Assembly: GCA_036013505.1 (NCBI GenBank)
Contig: CP107851.1
Span: 8,480,001 to 8,544,000 of the forward strand
DNA length: 64,000 nucleotides
Source: Streptomyces sp. NBC_00510
GTDB taxonomy: Bacteria > Actinomycetota > Actinomycetes > Streptomycetales > Streptomycetaceae
Direction: 5' to 3'
The stretch's first letter is position 1. Each line of letters starts with the position of its first letter. Below are positions 60,718-64,000 of this stretch, one piece after another. Below the pieces are notes generated by a model. It searched no databases. It saw only the letters and a program-made list of their open reading frames with translations, and was not told where the DNA came from. The translations under genes were made by a program, and so were the position numbers.

Positions 60718-63700
60718 CTACCCCGTGACGCGGAACTGGTGGCTCCCCGGGCCGACGGTGAAGCGGGCGTAGCCGCCGCTGCGTTCGCCGGCCGCCGCGG
60801 CCGCGGGTGCGTGCACCGTCTGCACGCCGCTCACCGGTACGAGGACTTCGGCGGTCGACCCCACCGGCACGTCGACGCGCAGGGTGAAGCGTCCGTGCGT
60901 CCGGGTCCACGACGACGCGATCCGGCCGAGGGGTGACTCGACGTGGGCGGAGGCGTGTGTCAGGTCGCCCACGGAGTGGGGGCGGATCGTCACCTTCGTG
61001 TAGCCGGGTGCGGCAGGTTCGATGCCGGCGACATCCTGGTAGAGCCAGTCGTCCACCGTGCCCATGAAGGCGTGGTCGTGCGAGCGCGAGTTCGCGTTCC
61101 ACTCCTCCCACATGGTCGTGGCGCCCAGGCCCTCGAACCAGTAACCCCAGCCGGGGTAGGTCGGGTTGGTGGCCACCGTGTAGGCCAGGTCGGCGTGCCC
61201 GGCGTCGGTGAGGACCGGAAGGAGCGCCTTGGTGCCGAGGGCGCCGGTGTCCAGGTGGTCCCCGCGGGCGTGGATGTCCTCGACGAGGTTGTCGACCACT
61301 GCTTGGCGGTGTTCCTTGGGCACCAGGCCGAAGCTCAGCGGCAGCAGGTTCGACGTCTGCCGGTAGCCCGCGGCCTTGTTGTCGTAGTAGGCCTCCTTGT
61401 CCTGGTCGTAGAACGTGGCGTTGAAGGTGTCCTTGACCTGTGCGGCGAAGGCGCGGAAGTGACGGGCGTCCGCGTCGTGGCCCAGCGCCTTCGCCATCGT
61501 CGCCAGCCGCGTCGCGGTGAGGTAGATGTACGCGGTTCCGGACAGCCGGATGCCCTCCGGCGCGTTGGCGCCTTCCGGGGAGAGCCAGTCGCCGTAGCTG
61601 AAGCCGGTGTAGATGCCGCCGGTGCCGGCGATGTCGTGCTCGTAGTGCTCGAGCCAGGCCTTCATGCCGTCGTAGTTCTCGGCGACCGCCTTGGTGTCGC
61701 CGTAGTACCAGTACAGGTCCCAGGCACCGAGGATGAAACTGGCGGACCAGATGGGATCCTTGACCTGCTTGCCCGACTCGGTGGTGGGCACCGTGGGCCC
61801 GATGGATCCGTCCTCGTTCTGGTCGTCGCGGTGTGAGCGCAGCCAGCTGTCGTAGAAGTTCTGCATGTCGAAGTTCGCGATCGCCGAGTCGGCGTACAGG
61901 AAGCCGTCGGCCGTGTAGGGCCGCTTCTCGTACATGGGCGTGTCGGTCGGGATCGAGTGCAGGTTGTTGAGGATCGTGTCGGCCTGCGCGTCCTGGTAGC
62001 GGTTCAGCAGGTCACTGGAGCTGGTGAAGTCGCCGGTGGACGCCACCGCCGTGTGGACCCTCATCCCGTCGACCGACCGGAGGGCGACCCCCTGGGGGAC
62101 GACGACCTGGGCGTAGCGGAAACCGGCGTAGCTGTAGCTCGGCTGGTAGTACTCCACCCCTTCGCCCTTCAGGGTGTACGAGTACTTCTGCAGGCCCAGT
62201 CCGAAGGCGCCGGTGTTGTCGACGGTGCCGTCGGCGCGCAGCTTCTCGCCGTAGGTGACGGTGACCGTGGCCCCGGCAGGTCCCTGGACCCCGATGCGCG
62301 CCCAGCCGGCGGTGGGGCTGCCGTAGTCGTAGACGTGCGTGCCGTCGGCCGGGGTGCTGGTGTGCTCGGCCTTGAGGTGGTCGGTCACCTTGACGGGCGG
62401 GAAGCTCTCCGAGCGGAGCGTGCCCTTCGGGCCGTCGACCGTCAGCGCACGGCGCCAGGGGCCGTCGTCGAAGCCCGGACGGTCCCAACCCGACTGCTCC
62501 AGGCGGGCGTCGTAGGCCTCCCCGAACCAGAGCGACTGGGTGGTCGTCGGCCCGTCGGACACCTTCCAGGAGTCGTCACTGACCACCTGCTGGTGCGTGC
62601 CGTCGGTGTAGGTGATGTCCAGCTCCAGCTTGAGCTTGGGCTCGCCCCACCAGGACGACGCCTTCCACTCGTCCGGGTCGGTCATCGCGTAGAAGCCGCG
62701 CCCGAGGCTGACCCCGATGGCGTTGCCACCGGTGCGCAGGGCGTCGGTGACGTCGTACGTCGAGTACAGGACGGTCTTGTCGTACACCGTGAACCCGGGC
62801 TCGAGTTCCCGGTCGCCGATGCGCCGGCCGTTCAGGTAGAGCTTGTTGTAGCCCAGGCCCGCGATGTGGGCGCGCGCCGACGCCACGTGCTTCTTCGCCG
62901 TGAACTCGTCGCGCAGCAGCGTCTCGGGCGGCGGCGGAGCCGACACCGACCGGCCCCAGGGGCCCGAGCCGTAGCGTGCGGCCACGCGCGCGTTGGGCCA
63001 CGCCGCGTCGTCGTACCCGGGCTGCTCCCACCCGTCGCCCGCGGAGGCCGAGGCCTTCCAGCCGCTGTCGGTGACGAGGTCGGCGGGCGATCCCGCCCCC
63101 TGGAAGTGCAGGCTTCCGAGCACGCCGGCCGGCCCCTGATTGGTGTTCGTCGCCTCGACCGCCAGCACGTTGGTGCCCGCGTGCAGGTAGGGGGCGATGT
63201 CGATGACGCTCGCCGTCCTCCAGGAGTCGGCGACGCGCGGAGAGCTCGCCACCTCGGTGCCGTTGACGTACAGCGAGAAGCGGTCGTCTGCGGTGAGCTG
63301 CAGCTCCGCCGAGGTGATCTGCGCGTCAGCGGGCACATCGATGTTCCGGCGCATGTAGCGCGTCCCGGCGGGAGCCGAGTCGGCCGGGTCGCCCTCGGGG
63401 TACCAGATCCAGCTCGCGTCGTCGAGCCGCAGCGAGGGCGCCTTGTCGTGGGCCCCGATCCAGGCTCCCTGGAAGTCACCGGGGTTGACGAAGGCCGTCT
63501 CGAATCGCGCTTCACCACTCCACGGCGACGCCTTTCCGGACCCGTCCCAGACCCGTACACGCCAGTAGTAGCCCGAACGCGACGCGAGAGCGGGGCCGTC
63601 GTACGCCACGTCGAAGGACCGGGAAGAGCGCACGCGCCCGCTGTCCCAGACGTCCGCCCGGCCGCCGCGGGACGTGGACACCTTGACCTCGTAGGCCACT

Positions 63701-63957
63701 TGCCCGGCGGCGGTGCGACCGGCTGCGCCATGGCCCGGTGCCACGTGCCAGCTCAGCCTCGGCCGGGGGACGTCGACCCCCAGGGGCTGGACCTGGTGCT
63801 CGACCTCGAGCCCGCTCACCGCGAGCGCCGACCCGCCCGCGGCCGGGCCCTGTTGGAGGTCCGGGACGGGCGCGCCCGCCGCGCCGGGCGCCGCTTCCAG
63901 CCCCCACACTGCCGCGAGTGACAGCACCAGCCCGGCAGCGATTCTTCGCTTCCTCAC
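60718..63957 (-). CDS. Secreted alpha-L-rhamnosidase, GH78
   Basis: 1,079 residues from GTG 63957, which has GGGAG five bases upstream; ATG 63969 lacks a site. A Sec signal (RKRRIAAGLVLSLAAVWGL) leads to the export region ending near APGAAGAP. Order: fibronectin-like domain (LSWHVAPGHG), a concanavalin/CBM67-like sandwich (about 170-310), a second sandwich with LYLNGRRIGD, the rhamnosidase domain, the barrel with PTDTPMYEKRPYTAD near residue 672 and GATTMWEEWN near 940, and a C-terminal beta domain. It is the closest relative in the window of the stub at 24817-25325. No regulator is visible upstream before the window ends. Confidence 0.92.
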   Translation of the reverse strand: MRKRRIAAGLVLSLAAVWGLEAAPGAAGAPVPDLQQGPAAGGSALAVSGLEVEHQVQPLGVDVPRPRLSWHVAPGHGAAGRTAAGQVAYEVKVSTSRGGRADVWDSGRVRSSRSFDVAYDGPALASRSGYYWRVRVWDGSGKASPWSGEARFETAFVNPGDFQGAWIGAHDKAPSLRLDDASWIWYPEGDPADSAPAGTRYMRRNIDVPADAQITSAELQLTADDRFSLYVNGTEVASSPRVADSWRTASVIDIAPYLHAGTNVLAVEATNTNQGPAGVLGSLHFQGAGSPADLVTDSGWKASASAGDGWEQPGYDDAAWPNARVAARYGSGPWGRSVSAPPPPETLLRDEFTAKKHVASARAHIAGLGYNKLYLNGRRIGDRELEPGFTVYDKTVLYSTYDVTDALRTGGNAIGVSLGRGFYAMTDPDEWKASSWWGEPKLKLELDITYTDGTHQQVVSDDSWKVSDGPTTTQSLWFGEAYDARLEQSGWDRPGFDDGPWRRALTVDGPKGTLRSESFPPVKVTDHLKAEHTSTPADGTHVYDYGSPTAGWARIGVQGPAGATVTVTYGEKLRADGTVDNTGAFGLGLQKYSYTLKGEGVEYYQPSYSYAGFRYAQVVVPQGVALRSVDGMRVHTAVASTGDFTSSSDLLNRYQDAQADTILNNLHSIPTDTPMYEKRPYTADGFLYADSAIANFDMQNFYDSWLRSHRDDQNEDGSIGPTVPTTESGKQVKDPIWSASFILGAWDLYWYYGDTKAVAENYDGMKAWLEHYEHDIAGTGGIYTGFSYGDWLSPEGANAPEGIRLSGTAYIYLTATRLATMAKALGHDADARHFRAFAAQVKDTFNATFYDQDKEAYYDNKAAGYRQTSNLLPLSFGLVPKEHRQAVVDNLVEDIHARGDHLDTGALGTKALLPVLTDAGHADLAYTVATNPTYPGWGYWFEGLGATTMWEEWNANSRSHDHAFMGTVDDWLYQDVAGIEPAAPGYTKVTIRPHSVGDLTHASAHVESPLGRIASSWTRTHGRFTLRVDVPVGSTAEVLVPVSGVQTVHAPAAAAAGERSGGYARFTVGPGSHQFRVTG

Positions 63958-64000
63958 GCTTGCTCCCATCGATCACGCACGGTTCGGCATGCGGCGCGCA

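Noticed and set aside
1..64000. tRNA, rRNA, CRISPR arrays, transposases or phage genes
   Set aside because: Looked for on both strands; no cloverleaf, repeat-spacer array or transposase motif was recognised.

Overview
The window is actinobacterial and most likely from a Streptomyces chromosome arm. Base composition is very GC-rich with GC-heavy third codon positions. GTG and TTG starts are common, with GGAGG-type ribosome sites. The regulators (LacI, TetR, MmyB-type XRE, ECF41 sigma) and secreted glycoside hydrolases with Tat or Sec signals are typical of the genus. I see no rRNA, tRNA, CRISPR array, prophage or complete insertion sequence.

Region 1 (1-14.6 kb) is a plant-polysaccharide locus centred on L-rhamnose. 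After a truncated ECF41 sigma gene, a LacI repressor faces an operon of two CUT1 sugar permeases, a cytoplasmic GH78 alpha-L-rhamnosidase and a lipoprotein binding protein, with matched LacI operators between them. Two exported GH78-type enzymes and a second LacI regulator follow. No ABC ATPase is encoded, so a shared MsiK-type ATPase elsewhere is assumed. Related genes lie at 24.8 kb (a GH78 stub), 25.8 kb (secreted GH95-like enzyme) and the right edge (another secreted GH78).

Region 2 (14.6-24.8 kb) holds an oxidoreductase operon (two aldo/keto reductases, a zinc alcohol dehydrogenase, a flavodoxin lipoprotein) opposite an XRE regulator. It is followed by a compact quinate/shikimate catabolic module: shikimate dehydrogenase, a fused 3-dehydroshikimate dehydratase, a TetR regulator with its palindromic operator, and an MHS-type transporter.

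Region 3 (29.7-37.4 kb) is the most striking part: two divergent operons that together look like a complete alkyl-ether glycerolipid pathway. One arm encodes two ferritin-like di-iron paralogues, one of which has lost iron ligands, and a fatty-acyl reductase fused to a HAD domain. The other encodes an SDR, a PlsC acyltransferase and an alkyl-DHAP synthase. The parts match the eukaryotic peroxisomal set FAR1/GNPAT/AGPS/acyl-DHAP reductase.

Region 4 (37.5-42.8 kb) mixes small genes (cupin, GNAT, VOC, a peptidoglycan-binding protein, a lipoprotein) with a patch of decay: an HxlR stub, a metallo-beta-lactamase-fold gene with two compensating frameshifts, and a carbonic-anhydrase-like remnant without its catalytic core.

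Region 5 (42.8-53 kb) is a small nonribosomal peptide cluster. Its 2,372-residue megasynthase is A-PCP-C-A-PCP-TE fused through a hexapeptide-repeat linker to an MFS exporter. A PLP enzyme and a desaturase sit downstream, and an aspartyl-hydroxylase-like enzyme is divergent.

Region 6 (53-60.5 kb) is a row of regulator/oxidoreductase pairs (ECF41 sigma, SDRs, XRE, two TetRs, AKR), several with clear palindromic operators in the divergent gaps.
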